Shown here: positions 1 through 7,207 of the stretch, one piece after another | How the letters are laid out: the number at the start of each line of letters is the position of its first letter | How positions within the stretch are numbered: position 1 is the stretch's first letter | Assembly (NCBI GenBank): GCA_030039095.1 | Contig: JASHQP010000272.1 | Coordinates: 1-11,529, forward strand | DNA: 11,529 nt | Direction of reading: 5' to 3' | Origin: Streptosporangiaceae bacterium | GTDB taxonomy: Bacteria > Actinomycetota > Actinomycetes > Streptosporangiales > Streptosporangiaceae | Position numbers and translations under genes: made by a program | The notes under the pieces: generated by a model | What the model saw: the letters and a program-made list of their open reading frames with translations, nothing else | Told to the model about the DNA's origin: nothing | Databases searched by the model: none

Positions 1-1
1 C

Positions 2-196
2 GGCCACGCCGTGCTGACCGACTCGGCCCGTCGCTGCCTGGGCATCGCGGCCGAGCGGGCACCGGCCGGGCTCCGGCCCGCGGTCGCCGACCTGGCCGAG
101 CTCATCGAGTCCGGGCGCTGCCCGGGCGACCTGCTGGCCCAGCGCATCGTCGAGATCGGACCGCACGCCACCTTCGAGGAGCTGACCCATGCGTGA
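2..196 (+). CDS. egtA: Glutamate-cysteine ligase EgtA, C-terminal fragment
   Basis: Only the last 64 codons are visible; the 5' part lies outside the window. The frame runs open from base 2 to a TGA at 194-196. EgtA condenses glutamate and cysteine into gamma-glutamylcysteine, the sulfur donor used by EgtB. The visible tail is a helical, Ala/Leu/Glu-rich stretch, as expected for the end of an actinobacterial ligase of this family, but it holds no catalytic motif. The identification therefore rests mainly on context: it overlaps the start of egtB by 8 bp (ATG at 189), the normal egtA-egtB arrangement in mycobacteria and streptomycetes. Translational coupling to egtB is likely. A different upstream gene is possible but less likely. 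Confidence 0.72.
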   Translation, partial: GHAVLTDSARRCLGIAAERAPAGLRPAVADLAELIESGRCPGDLLAQRIVEIGPHATFEELTHA

Positions 197-1478
197 CGAC
201 GTCGTCCGCGACCTCGAGCGCGCCCGCGCTCGCACCCTTCACCTGACCGACATCGACGAGCCGACGCTGGTCGCCCAGCACGATCCGCTGATGAGCCCGC
301 TGGTCTGGGATCTCGCGCACATCGGCCAGCAGGAGGAGCTCTGGCTGCTGCGCGGCGGGGATCCCACCCGGCCGGGGATGCTGCCCGCGGACGTGGACTC
401 GCTGTACGACGCGTTCAAGCACCGGCGCGCCGATCGCCCCTCCCTGCCGCTGCTGCCGCCGGTCGAGGCGCGTGCCTACGACCACGAGGTCCGCGGCCGC
501 GTTCTCGACCTGCTGGAACGCACCCCGGACGGAGAACTCTTTACCGCCGGCATGGTGGTACAGCACGAGGAGCAGCACGACGAGACCATGCTCGCGACGC
601 TGCAGTTGCGGCAGGGGCCACCGGTGCTCATCGGCCGGCGCGACCTGCCGGGTAGCCGCCCCGGCCGCGCGGTCGCCGGCGACCGGGTCTTCGTCGCCGG
701 CGGGCCGTTCACGCTCGGCGTGGATGCGTCCGACGAGCCGTTCTCGCTGGACAACGAGCGGCCCGCGCACACCGTCGACGTCGCGCCGTTCTGGATCGGG
801 CGGGTTCCGGTGACCAACCGGGAGTGGACGCAGTTCATCGCCGACGGTGGCTACCAGCGCAGCGACCTGTGGTCGCCGCGCGGCTGGGCGCACCGGGTCG
901 AGGCCGGCCTCGAGCGGCCCAAGTTCTGGTCCGCCGAGGGCACCAGGCGCCGGTTCGGCGTCGAGGAGGCGGTGCCGCCCGACGAGCCCGTGCAGCATAT
1001 CTGCTACTTCGAGGCCGAGGCGTTCGCCCGGTGGTCCGGTGCCCGGCTGCCCACCGAGGCCGAGTGGGAGAAGGCGTGCGCCTGGGACCCGGTGGCTCAG
1101 GCCAGGCGGGCCTGGCCGTGGGGGTCGGCGCCGCCCTCCGCCGACGTGACCAACCTGGGCGGGCCGCTCGGCATGGCGCTGCGGCCGGCTCCGGTCGGCG
1201 CCTACCCGCGCGGCGCGTCGGCCTACGGCGCCGAGCAGATGATCGGCGACGTATGGGAGTGGACGTCGTCGGACTTCGCCCCGTGGCCCGGCTTCACCCC
1301 GATGATCTACCGGCAGTACAGCGAGCCGTTCTTCGGCGGCGACTACAAGGTGCTGCGCGGCGGATCGTGGGCGGTCGCCCCGGCGGTCATCCGGCCGTCG
1401 TTCCGCAACTGGGATCACCCGATCAGGCGGCAGATCTTCACCGGCCTCCGGCTGGCCTGGGGCGCGGGGGACGCCTGA
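189..1478 (+). CDS. egtB: Hercynine oxygenase (hercynylcysteine sulfoxide synthase) EgtB
   Basis: This 429-aa non-haem iron enzyme uses O2 to join gamma-glutamylcysteine to hercynine, giving the gamma-glutamyl hercynylcysteine sulfoxide. The N-terminal DinB-like helical domain (about residues 1-150) supplies the three-histidine iron site: H44 in [10 protein letters not shown], then H126 and H130 in QHEEQHDE. A formylglycine-generating-enzyme/sulfatase-modifying type domain follows (about 165-427). Near its end NWDHPIR (N407, W408, D409, R413) has the same spacing as N414/W415/D416/R420 of Mycobacterium thermoresistibile EgtB, which bind substrate; D and R are the gamma-glutamylcysteine contacts. 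This fits the presence of EgtA and EgtC. Tyr374 or Tyr377 probably serves as the catalytic tyrosine, but I cannot decide which. The ATG at 189 has GAGGAG at 176-181 as its ribosome site. The stop abuts the egtC start directly. Confidence 0.96.
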   Translation: MRDDVVRDLERARARTLHLTDIDEPTLVAQHDPLMSPLVWDLAHIGQQEELWLLRGGDPTRPGMLPADVDSLYDAFKHRRADRPSLPLLPPVEARAYDHEVRGRVLDLLERTPDGELFTAGMVVQHEEQHDETMLATLQLRQGPPVLIGRRDLPGSRPGRAVAGDRVFVAGGPFTLGVDASDEPFSLDNERPAHTVDVAPFWIGRVPVTNREWTQFIADGGYQRSDLWSPRGWAHRVEAGLERPKFWSAEGTRRRFGVEEAVPPDEPVQHICYFEAEAFARWSGARLPTEAEWEKACAWDPVAQARRAWPWGSAPPSADVTNLGGPLGMALRPAPVGAYPRGASAYGAEQMIGDVWEWTSSDFAPWPGFTPMIYRQYSEPFFGGDYKVLRGGSWAVAPAVIRPSFRNWDHPIRRQIFTGLRLAWGAGDA

Positions 1479-2180
1479 GTGTGCCGTCACCTCGCCTGGC
1501 TCGGCGCGCCGCGCTCGGTGGGTGACCTGGTGCTGCGGCCACCACATGGGCTGCTGGTGCAGTCGTACGCGCCGCGGCGCCAGCGGCACGGCCTGATGAA
1601 CGCCGACGGCTGGGGCGTCGGCTTCTACGCGCCGCCGCGGCCGGAGCCGGCCCGGTGGCGCTCGAACCGGCCGCTGTGGGGCGACGCGTCGTTCGCGTCC
1701 GTGGCCCCGGTGATCTCCTCGCACTGCGTGCTCGCCGCGGTGCGCTCGGCCACGGCCGGCATGCCGGCCGACGAGACCGCGGCCGCGCCGTTCCAGTCCG
1801 GCCGGTGGCTCCTGTCGCACAACGGCGTGGTCGACCGGGCCGTGCTCGGGCCGCATCCGGATGCGGAGTCGGCGTGCGATTCCGCCCTTCTCGCCGCGCA
1901 CCTGTTCGCCCATGGGCCGGAACGGGTCGCGGACTTCATCACCGCGCTCGGTAAACGGGACCCGGGTGCGCGGCTGAACCTCCTGCTCACCGACGGCCAG
2001 CAGATCCTGGCCACCCGGTGGGGCGACTCGCTCAGCGTGCTGGCCGCCGCCGACGGCGTCGTGGTCGCCAGCGAACCCTACGACGACGATCCGCGCTGGG
2101 CAGACGTGCCCGAGCACCACCTCGTCGAAGTTACAGGCTGCGGCCCTGGCGCCGTGGCCATCACCGAACTGGAGGCATGA
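1479..2180 (+). CDS. egtC: Gamma-glutamyl hercynylcysteine sulfoxide hydrolase EgtC
   Basis: This 233-aa class-II glutamine-amidotransferase-like hydrolase removes the gamma-glutamyl group from the EgtB product to give hercynylcysteine sulfoxide. The start is GTG at 1479, immediately after the egtB TGA. This start is required because the next codon is Cys2, the N-terminal nucleophile exposed after methionine removal. Other family signatures are MNADGWGVGFY (residues 40-50), which lies in the Ntn-hydrolase sheet, the AAVRSAT segment near 86-92, and the HNG motif (114-116). Length matches known EgtC proteins. The ribosome site is weak (a G-run just before the egtB stop), so translation is probably coupled to egtB. 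Three bases separate its stop from the egtD start. Confidence 0.95.
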   Translation: MCRHLAWLGAPRSVGDLVLRPPHGLLVQSYAPRRQRHGLMNADGWGVGFYAPPRPEPARWRSNRPLWGDASFASVAPVISSHCVLAAVRSATAGMPADETAAAPFQSGRWLLSHNGVVDRAVLGPHPDAESACDSALLAAHLFAHGPERVADFITALGKRDPGARLNLLLTDGQQILATRWGDSLSVLAAADGVVVASEPYDDDPRWADVPEHHLVEVTGCGPGAVAITELEA

Positions 2181-2183
2181 CCG

Positions 2184-3161
2184 ATGCCGTTGGAAAACCG
2201 TGTCCAGGCGCAGCCCGGCCGGTACCTCGATGCGCTGCGCGCGGACGTGCGGGCCGGCCTCACCGCGGTCCCGAAATTCCTGCCGCCCAAGTACTTCTAT
2301 GACGCGCGGGGCAGCGAGCTGTTCGACGAGATCACCCGGCTGCCTGAGTACTACCTGACCCGGGCCGAGACCTCGATCCTGCGGCGGCACGCGGCGGATA
2401 TCGCGGCGCTGTCACGGTGTGAGTCCCTGGTCGAGCTCGGCAGCGGCACCTCGGCCAAGACCCGGCTGCTGCTGCGCGCGCTGGCCGACCGCGGGACCCT
2501 GCGCGAGTTCGTGCCGTTCGACGTCGACCCGGCCGTGCTCACCGAGGCCAGCGACGCGCTCGCCGCCGAGTTCCCCGGGCTGGCGATCGCGCCGTTCGTC
2601 GGTGATTTCGAGCATGACATCGGCTCGATTCCGGCGCGGGGCCGGCGGACGATCGCGTTCCTTGGCTCCACCATCGGCAACCTCGAGCCCAGGGTCCGCG
2701 CCCGCTTCCTGGCGCAGGCCGGCGCCGCGCTGCACCCCGGGGACACGTTCCTGCTGGGCACCGACCTGGTGAAGGACACCGGCCGGCTGCTGCGCGCCTA
2801 CGACGACGCGGCCGGGGTGACCGCCGCGTTCAACCGCAACATTCTCCGGGTGGTCAACCGGGAGCTCGACGCGGACTTCGACGTCGACGAGTTCCGGCAC
2901 GTCGCGCTCTGGGACGCCCGCAGCGAGTGGATCGAGATGCGGCTGCGTTCGGAGCGGGCGCAGCGTGTCACGATCAGAGATCTGGGCCTGCAGGTGCCGT
3001 TCGCGGCCGGGGAGGAGCTGCGCACCGAGATCTCGGCCAAGTTCCGCCGCGAGCGGATCGAGGCGGAGCTGGCCGCGGCCGGAATGCGGATGGTGCGGTT
3101 CTGGACCGATCAGGGCGGCGACTTCGGCCTGACGCTCGCCGAGCCGGGGCGCGCCCGGTAG
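2184..3161 (+). CDS. egtD: L-histidine N-alpha-methyltransferase EgtD
   Basis: This 325-aa SAM-dependent enzyme methylates the alpha-amino group of histidine three times to form hercynine, the betaine substrate of EgtB. The SAM-binding loop is LVELGSGTSAKT (residues 82-93). The histidine pocket is intact: Tyr56 (EYYLTRAE), Asn166 (STIGNLEP), Tyr206 (RAYDDA), Glu282 and Ser284 (TEISAKF). These fall on exactly the residue numbers established for Mycobacterium smegmatis EgtD, so start and length agree with the family. The ATG at 2184 has GGAGG at 2171-2175 inside the egtC tail. An overlapping ATG at 2176 is in another frame. This is the last recognisable ergothioneine gene here; no EgtE-type C-S lyase follows. 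Confidence 0.97.
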   Translation: MPLENRVQAQPGRYLDALRADVRAGLTAVPKFLPPKYFYDARGSELFDEITRLPEYYLTRAETSILRRHAADIAALSRCESLVELGSGTSAKTRLLLRALADRGTLREFVPFDVDPAVLTEASDALAAEFPGLAIAPFVGDFEHDIGSIPARGRRTIAFLGSTIGNLEPRVRARFLAQAGAALHPGDTFLLGTDLVKDTGRLLRAYDDAAGVTAAFNRNILRVVNRELDADFDVDEFRHVALWDARSEWIEMRLRSERAQRVTIRDLGLQVPFAAGEELRTEISAKFRRERIEAELAAAGMRMVRFWTDQGGDFGLTLAEPGRAR

Positions 3162-3165
3162 ACCC

Positions 3166-3212
3166 GGGCGCCGCCGAACGCGGGGGCCGCCGAACGCGGC
3201 GCGCCGGCGCCC
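3166..3212 (+). terminator. Possible weak hairpin and short direct repeat after egtD
   Basis: Just past the egtD stop, GGGCGCCG (3166-3173) can pair with CGGCGCCC (3205-3212), an 8-bp stem with a 31-nt loop. The loop carries a perfect 14-bp direct repeat (3170-3183 and 3186-3199, period 16). There is no T-tract. This may mark the end of the egt transcript, but in such GC-rich DNA the pairing could be chance. Confidence 0.25.
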
Positions 3213-3214
3213 CG

Positions 3215-3243
3215 GGGACCGGCGATTCACCGCACGGTAGGCT
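3215..3243 (+). promoter_or_regulatory. Candidate promoter giving a leaderless transcript
   Basis: TAGGCT (3238-3243) fits the actinobacterial -10 pattern TAnnnT and lies 8 nt before the ATG at 3252. Transcription would start at or within a base or two of that ATG. A weak -35 candidate, GGGACC (3215-3220), sits 17 nt upstream. The gene has no clear Shine-Dalgarno sequence at normal spacing, which fits leaderless expression. This is inference from sequence only. Confidence 0.4.
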
Positions 3244-3251
3244 GCCGGGCT

Positions 3252-3626
3252 ATGACCCTCGAGGGTATCCAGAGCGTGATCGTTGAGTTGGCGCGCGACG
3301 GCGAGGTCGATCGCAACCTGCGCGCGGACCCGCCGCCGAGCGTGGTCAGCGGGCGGGTGATCCTCGACCACTTCGCGGCCGACGCGGAGGGGCAGCTCGA
3401 GGCGCCCGACCGCGGCGAGGTTGTGCTCTCGGTGCTGTCCCCAGAATCGCTGAGGGACGCCGAGCAGGTGGAGAACACCCTGCTGCAGGCCGACACCGGC
3501 GACGAGCCGCCGGTGATCGTCGTGGAGGCCGCCGAGTACCTGCGCGAGGACGAGCTGGCCGCGGTGATCGACGTGGCCGGGCGGCTGCAGCGGGTGATCA
3601 TCCTGCGCATCATGGCCGACGCCTAA
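3252..3626 (+). CDS. Hypothetical acidic 124-aa protein
   Basis: I do not recognise this family. The protein is rich in Asp and Glu, has no Cys, no signal peptide and no membrane segment, so it is likely cytosolic. The pattern of hydrophobic strands (VVLSVLS near 57-63, PPVIVVEAAEYL near 87-98, VIILRIMADA at the end) alternating with amphipathic helices suggests a small alpha/beta domain. Coding is supported by strong third-position G/C preference and an uninterrupted frame. The start at ATG 3252 is favoured because a TAGGCT -10-like box lies 8 nt upstream. It stands 90 bp after egtD on the same strand, but probably has its own promoter, so I do not assign it to ergothioneine synthesis. Confidence 0.75.
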   Translation: MTLEGIQSVIVELARDGEVDRNLRADPPPSVVSGRVILDHFAADAEGQLEAPDRGEVVLSVLSPESLRDAEQVENTLLQADTGDEPPVIVVEAAEYLREDELAAVIDVAGRLQRVIILRIMADA

Positions 3627-3673
3627 CGGCACTGGCGCCGTCGCCGGGCCATCACGCCCCTCCTGACCGGTAG

Positions 3674-3692
3674 CGCCCGAGAGCATCGGGCG
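3674..3692 (+). terminator. Hairpin between the 124-aa gene and the aminotransferase gene
   Basis: A perfect 7-bp stem, CGCCCGA (3674-3680) with TCGGGCG (3686-3692), encloses a 5-nt loop GAGCA. It lies 48 bp after the upstream stop and 53 bp before the next ATG. There is no U-tract, but actinobacterial terminators often lack one. It probably separates the two transcription units. Confidence 0.4.
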
Positions 3693-3744
3693 GCGATTCT
3701 AGTAGCAGGGCATTCACCGTGCCGGCGGGCTTTGGGAGGCCACC

Positions 3745-5022
3745 ATGACCGAGACCATCAACCGGACCCCGACTCCGGCCCGGACCCCGACCCGGACCCG
3801 GACGAACGACGCGCAGCTGCGGCAGCGCGCCGCGGCGGTGATCCCTGGCGGCATGTACGGCCACATGAGCGCCAGCGCCCTGCCCCCGGAGTATCCGCAG
3901 TTCTTCCAGCGGTCCGAGGGCTCGCACGTCTGGGACGTCGACGGCAACGAATACGTCGACTTGATGTGCAGCTTCGGCCCGGTCATCCTCGGTCACAAGC
4001 ACCCCAAGGTGGAGGCCGCGGCCGCGGCCCAGCTCGCGGACGGCGACACCCTGGCCGGGCCCGCCGCCTGCATGGTCGAGGCCGCAGAGCTGCTCGTTGG
4101 CCGCGTCGCCCACGCCGACTGGGCCATGTTCGCGAAGAACGGGACCGACGCCACCACGACCTGCCTGACGATCGCGCGGGCCGCGACTGGCCGCGCAAAG
4201 GTGCTGGCCGCCACCGGCGCCTACCACGGTTCCGCGCCGTGGTGCACCGTCCGGATGGACGGCGTGACTCCCGAGGACCGGTCCAACCTGTCCTACTACA
4301 CGTTCAACGACATCGCGAGCGTGCGCCGCGCGCTCGACGAGGCCGGGGGAGAAGCGGCCGCGATCATCGTGTCGCCGCTGCGGCACGACGCGGGCTTCGA
4401 CGAGGAGATGGTGGACCCGCGGTTCGCGCGGGACCTGCGGGCGCTGTGCGACCGTACCGGCGCGGCGCTGGTCCTGGACGAGGTCAGGGCCGGGTTCCGG
4501 CTGCACGACGGCGGCAGCTGGGAGCCGCTCGGCGTGGCGCCGGACCTGAGCGCGTGGAGCAAGGGCATCGGGAACGGGTACCCGATCGCGGCCGTCGCCG
4601 GCTCGGCGCCGATGCGCGACGCGGCCTCGCGGATTTTCGTGACCGGCTCGTTCTGGTTCCAGGCGGTGCCGATGGCGGCCGCCGTTGCCACGATCAGGGC
4701 CATCCGGGAGGAGGGGGCCGTGGCCGCCATGCAGCACACCGGGAGCATGCTGCAGAAGGGCATCGAGCGCCAGGCGGCCGAGGCCGGGGTTCGGATCGCC
4801 ATGACCGGCCCGCCCGCCATGCCGAACCTCACGTTCGCCGACGACGCGGACCTGGCCAAGGGCAAGACGTTCTGCGGAACGGCGGTCGCGCACGGTGTGA
4901 TCGTCCACCCGCGGCACAACTGGTTCCTGTCTGCCGCCCACACCGACCACGACATCGAGCGGGCCCTCGACGCCACGTGGGCGGGCTTCCAGACGGTGCG
5001 GGCCCGGTTTGGCGAGGGCTGA
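3745..5022 (+). CDS. Class-III PLP-dependent aminotransferase, glutamate-1-semialdehyde aminomutase-like
   Basis: This 425-aa fold-type I PLP enzyme belongs to the class-III aminotransferase superfamily. Hallmarks in order are: LGHKHPKV (family N-terminal motif), GTDATT (about 133-138) for the PLP phosphate, GAYHG (158-162) with the aromatic residue stacking on PLP, LDEVRAGFR with D245 for the pyridine nitrogen, and WSKGIGNGYPIAA with K273 as the Schiff-base lysine. The closest recognisable type is glutamate-1-semialdehyde 2,1-aminomutase, but the true HemL is normally a conserved housekeeping gene, so this is more likely a relative acting on another amino or keto substrate. The first 21 residues are a Thr/Pro/Arg-rich low-complexity tail from a short DNA repeat. 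The start ATG has GGGAGG at 3734-3739. It should not be equated with EgtE, which is a different PLP family. Confidence 0.88.
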   Translation: MTETINRTPTPARTPTRTRTNDAQLRQRAAAVIPGGMYGHMSASALPPEYPQFFQRSEGSHVWDVDGNEYVDLMCSFGPVILGHKHPKVEAAAAAQLADGDTLAGPAACMVEAAELLVGRVAHADWAMFAKNGTDATTTCLTIARAATGRAKVLAATGAYHGSAPWCTVRMDGVTPEDRSNLSYYTFNDIASVRRALDEAGGEAAAIIVSPLRHDAGFDEEMVDPRFARDLRALCDRTGAALVLDEVRAGFRLHDGGSWEPLGVAPDLSAWSKGIGNGYPIAAVAGSAPMRDAASRIFVTGSFWFQAVPMAAAVATIRAIREEGAVAAMQHTGSMLQKGIERQAAEAGVRIAMTGPPAMPNLTFADDADLAKGKTFCGTAVAHGVIVHPRHNWFLSAAHTDHDIERALDATWAGFQTVRARFGEG

Positions 5023-5026
5023 GCCT

Positions 5027-5046
5027 CGGCTAGCTGCGGCTAGCTG
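5027..5046. repeat. 10-bp perfect tandem repeat at a convergent gene junction
   Basis: CGGCTAGCTG occurs twice in a row (5027-5036, 5037-5046), each copy holding the palindrome GCTAGC. It fills the 17-bp gap between the aminotransferase stop and the convergent gene, and the second copy includes that gene's TAG stop. No rho-independent terminator is evident. Confidence 0.6.
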
Positions 5047-6326
5047 GGCACCGGGGGGTAACCGGCAGGCAGGAGCCCGTGGCCCGGCTCGCTGGCGTTG
5101 GGGGCCGCCGGAACGCCGACGCTCTCCAGCACGGCATCGAAGCTGAGCCCGACCATGGTCGGGAACGGGCCGCCGCCGCTGATTCCCCCTGCCGCGGCCA
5201 TCTGGGATTCGGCCGTACTCCCGTCCGCGGTGGCCCAGCCGGTTTCGATGCCGTCGCCGCCGTTGAACATGTTCGCGATCACCGTCGACGACGTCACCTT
5301 CTGGCCGACCTCGACCGTCGGCTTCACGTCCTCGGCCACGTAGACCACGAGCCCGGCATCCGGGCCGTCGGTCAGCCGGTACGTGATCCAGCCGCCGCCC
5401 GGCCACCCGGAGGAGTCCCCGGTAGCGTTCGTGATGACGCCATCGCCGAGCGCGTACACCGGGCCGGCTCCGCCGAAGTCGACCCCCATGTCGACGCGTT
5501 CAAGAATGAGACCACTGACGGCGCGCAGCGGGTTCTGGTACGCGGAGGACGTGGTGGCCTGCGGCGAGCGCGACGGCCGCGGTGCCGGGTGATGAGCGGC
5601 GCGCTGCGCGACTTTCGCCTCGGCGGCGACGTGCTTGCCGATGGGGATCTGCGCCCACTGGTCGAGGGCATTATGGTATGTCGCGGACTGGCCGGACGCC
5701 TGGGTGCCGGAAGCCGCGCCCGGCGTGGCCGGGAGGCTTGCCTGGTCGGCGTCTGGGTGCGTGGCAGGCCGGTGCCACCAGTGCGCCGCCACGGGCACTG
5801 CCCCCGCCACCAGCAGGCCCGAGCCCGCCATGGCCGCGGCGATCCGCACGGGCTTGCGCCGCTTCCGCGACGGCCTGGCGTGCCGGTGTGCGCCGGGCTT
5901 GCGGCGAGCGGGTGCGGGCCGGTCGTACGTGGCATGCCGGGCCTCGTCGCTGCGCACCTCATCGAAGCGCGCTTCCCCGTACGGGTCCTGCTGGTACGGG
6001 TCGTGGCTGTACGGGTCCTGCTCGTACGGGTCGTGGCTGTACGGGTCCTGCTCGTACGGGTGGTGGCTGTACGGGTGGTGGCTGTACGGGTCCTGGCCGT
6101 ACGGGTCGTGGCCGTCCTGCGCTTGGCGGTACCGGGGCTGGCCGTAGAAGGCCTGCCCGAAGGAGGCCAGCTCGTACGGCGCTTCCTCGTAACCGCCGTC
6201 GCCGTACGGGGCTCCGTCGGCGGCCATCTGGTAAGGGCCGTGGTCGTAGGCGCCTTCGCCGTACGGGGCGTGGTGGGCAGGCGGCCGGTGCGGCGGCCGC
6301 TGATGCCTGGCGGCTGGCTGGGACAC
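5040..6326 (-). CDS. Membrane-anchored surface protein with Tyr/Pro repeats and degenerate M23-like domain
   Basis: This 428-aa protein has three parts. Residues 1-135 are low complexity, rich in Tyr, Pro, His and Asp, with (D/H)PY pentapeptides at about 74-116. Next come a basic cluster (RPSRKRRKPVR, 151-161) and one hydrophobic segment (about 161-182), which together predict an N-in, C-out membrane protein. After a linker, residues 265-400 resemble the M23/LytM fold: MGVDFGGAGPVYALGDGVI (280-298) aligns with the usual HxGxDFxxxxGxPVxAxxxGxV, and VEVGQKVTSSTVIANM follows the lysostaphin-type strand. The first zinc ligand His is replaced by D279, and the HxH motif is missing; IETGWA stands there instead. 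It is thus probably a non-catalytic wall-binding or regulatory domain. The GTG start at 6326 has GAAGG (6338-6334) at 7-nt spacing. Confidence 0.82.
   Translation of the reverse strand: MSQPAARHQRPPHRPPAHHAPYGEGAYDHGPYQMAADGAPYGDGGYEEAPYELASFGQAFYGQPRYRQAQDGHDPYGQDPYSHHPYSHHPYEQDPYSHDPYEQDPYSHDPYQQDPYGEARFDEVRSDEARHATYDRPAPARRKPGAHRHARPSRKRRKPVRIAAAMAGSGLLVAGAVPVAAHWWHRPATHPDADQASLPATPGAASGTQASGQSATYHNALDQWAQIPIGKHVAAEAKVAQRAAHHPAPRPSRSPQATTSSAYQNPLRAVSGLILERVDMGVDFGGAGPVYALGDGVITNATGDSSGWPGGGWITYRLTDGPDAGLVVYVAEDVKPTVEVGQKVTSSTVIANMFNGGDGIETGWATADGSTAESQMAAAGGISGGGPFPTMVGLSFDAVLESVGVPAAPNASEPGHGLLPAGYPPVPS
5979..6113. repeat. Nine-unit 15-bp tandem repeat coding for DPY/HPY pentapeptides
   Basis: Nine contiguous 15-bp units each begin GTACGGG on the plus strand and vary only in the last eight bases (for example GTACGGGTCCTGCTC and GTACGGGTCGTGGCT). 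On the minus strand they encode xxDPY or xxHPY pentapeptides. Two unit types alternate, which suggests growth by 30-bp duplications. Looser GTACGG copies flank the array. Copy number is likely to vary between strains by slippage. Confidence 0.9.
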
Positions 6327-6682
6327 GGGGGTGCCTTCGATCGCGCGCTGCGTTGCGCTCGGCTGTCACCCAGAGTGCTGACCGGGCCTAGCGAGGCCAG
6401 CGGCGTGCGGACGCTGCGCGGTTCAGGGCGACGGGATCACCGAGGGCTGGTGACCGTGGCGCACGCTGGGGTGCTGCTGAGTCCCTAACCTGCACCACAA
6501 ACGGGCACGTCAAGGCAGGAACCACGCTAATCACACATATGAGTTGGATCACACTAGGGGATTTTTGGGGCGGCCTCTCGCGCTGGCGAGCCGGCCGGGC
6601 GCCGCGGGCCCAGGACGGAAGCCGCGGCTGGCCGTGAGCCGGCCCCTGCGGCCGTCGGCGGGTGCTAAGGCATCATGGGCGG
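6327..6682. other. Divergent intergenic region
   Basis: These 356 bp separate the minus-strand surface-protein gene from the plus-strand carbonic anhydrase gene and must hold both promoters. The core near 6520-6570 is clearly richer in A/T than its surroundings. It contains two ATCACAC copies (6530-6536 and 6548-6554, period 18) that could be a regulator site. An open frame crossing from the left (plus strand, to 6488) is only the shadow of the repeat gene. Confidence 0.6.
6482..6513 (-). promoter_or_regulatory. Candidate promoter for the M23-like surface protein
   Basis: Reading the minus strand, TTGACG (6513-6508) matches the -35 consensus in five of six bases. A weaker -10 region, GTTAGGGA, lies 18-19 nt downstream (6489-6482). 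The resulting leader would be about 150 nt before the GTG at 6326. I looked for a c-di-AMP (ydaO) riboswitch in that leader, as is common before actinobacterial wall hydrolases, and could not recognise one. Confidence 0.35.
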
Positions 6683-7207
6683 ATGCCGCTGTTCGCATTT
6701 GAAGGCCGTGAGCCGAAGGTCAGCCCCGAGGCATGGATCGCGCCGACCGCGACTCTGGTCGGAGACGTGCTGGTGGAGGCCGACGCATCGATCTGGTACG
6801 GCGCGGTGCTGCGCGCCGACTTCGGGCCGATCGTCGTTCGGCGGGGCGCCAACGTCCAGGACGGCTCGGTCCTGCACGGGGGCAGCGACCCGGTCACCGA
6901 GATCGGTGAGGGCGCCACGGTTGGCCACCTGTGCGTGGTCCATGGCTGTGTCGTGCACGAGGAGGCGCTCATCGGCAACGGCGCGATCGTCCTGGACCAG
7001 GCGGTCGTGGGCCGCCACGCTCTGGTTGCGGCCGGCTGCACGGTCCCGCCGGGGATGGTGATCCCCGAGGGCATGCTCGCCGTCGGCGTACCGGCCCGGG
7101 TCGTCGGCGAGATCTCCGGGGGAGCGAAGGAGTGGGTCGAGACCAACCCCGAGGTGTACCGCGAGCTGGCGCGGCGGCACGCCGCGGGCGTCCGCCCCGT
7201 CACCTAA
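6683..7207 (+). CDS. Gamma-class carbonic anhydrase family protein
   Basis: This 174-aa hexapeptide-repeat protein should fold as a left-handed beta helix and act as a homotrimer with metal sites between subunits. Residues matching the archaeal enzyme Cam are all present: R44 and D46 (RAD), N57, Q59 and D60 (NVQD), and the three metal-binding histidines H65 (VLHGG), H82 and H87 (GHLCVVHG, five apart as in Cam). The acidic loop of Cam is absent, as in the shorter CamH-type relatives. It probably interconverts CO2 and bicarbonate, but many family members show weak or no measured activity. A GTG at 6662 would add seven residues; the ATG at 6683 is preferred because family members typically begin at this MPLF/Y-type sequence. 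No clear Shine-Dalgarno precedes it. Its TAA overlaps the rho stop. Confidence 0.9.
   Translation: MPLFAFEGREPKVSPEAWIAPTATLVGDVLVEADASIWYGAVLRADFGPIVVRRGANVQDGSVLHGGSDPVTEIGEGATVGHLCVVHGCVVHEEALIGNGAIVLDQAVVGRHALVAAGCTVPPGMVIPEGMLAVGVPARVVGEISGGAKEWVETNPEVYRELARRHAAGVRPVT

Noticed and set aside
102..2390. Open 762-codon frame on the minus strand across the egt genes
   Set aside because: Shadow frame: its translation is Arg/Pro/Gly-rich with no domain, and the opposite strand encodes four overlapping genes with intact active sites.
3745..5022. Aminotransferase as EgtE
   Set aside because: EgtE is a class-V-type C-S lyase; this protein has class-III motifs (GTDATT, DEVRAGFR, K273) and is set off by a hairpin and intervening gene.
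3652..5406. 584-codon minus-strand frame across the aminotransferase gene
   Set aside because: Antisense of a gene with all PLP motifs; long antisense frames are expected at this GC content.
6327..6480. c-di-AMP (ydaO) riboswitch in the leader of the M23-like gene
   Set aside because: Sought because such riboswitches precede many actinobacterial wall hydrolases, but I could not align the conserved core segments.
5079..6488. 469-codon plus-strand frame across the repeat protein gene
   Set aside because: It is kept open by the 15-bp repeat, whose translation here is a monotonous VRVLLVRVVA pattern. The minus-strand product has a sensible tail, membrane span and domain order.
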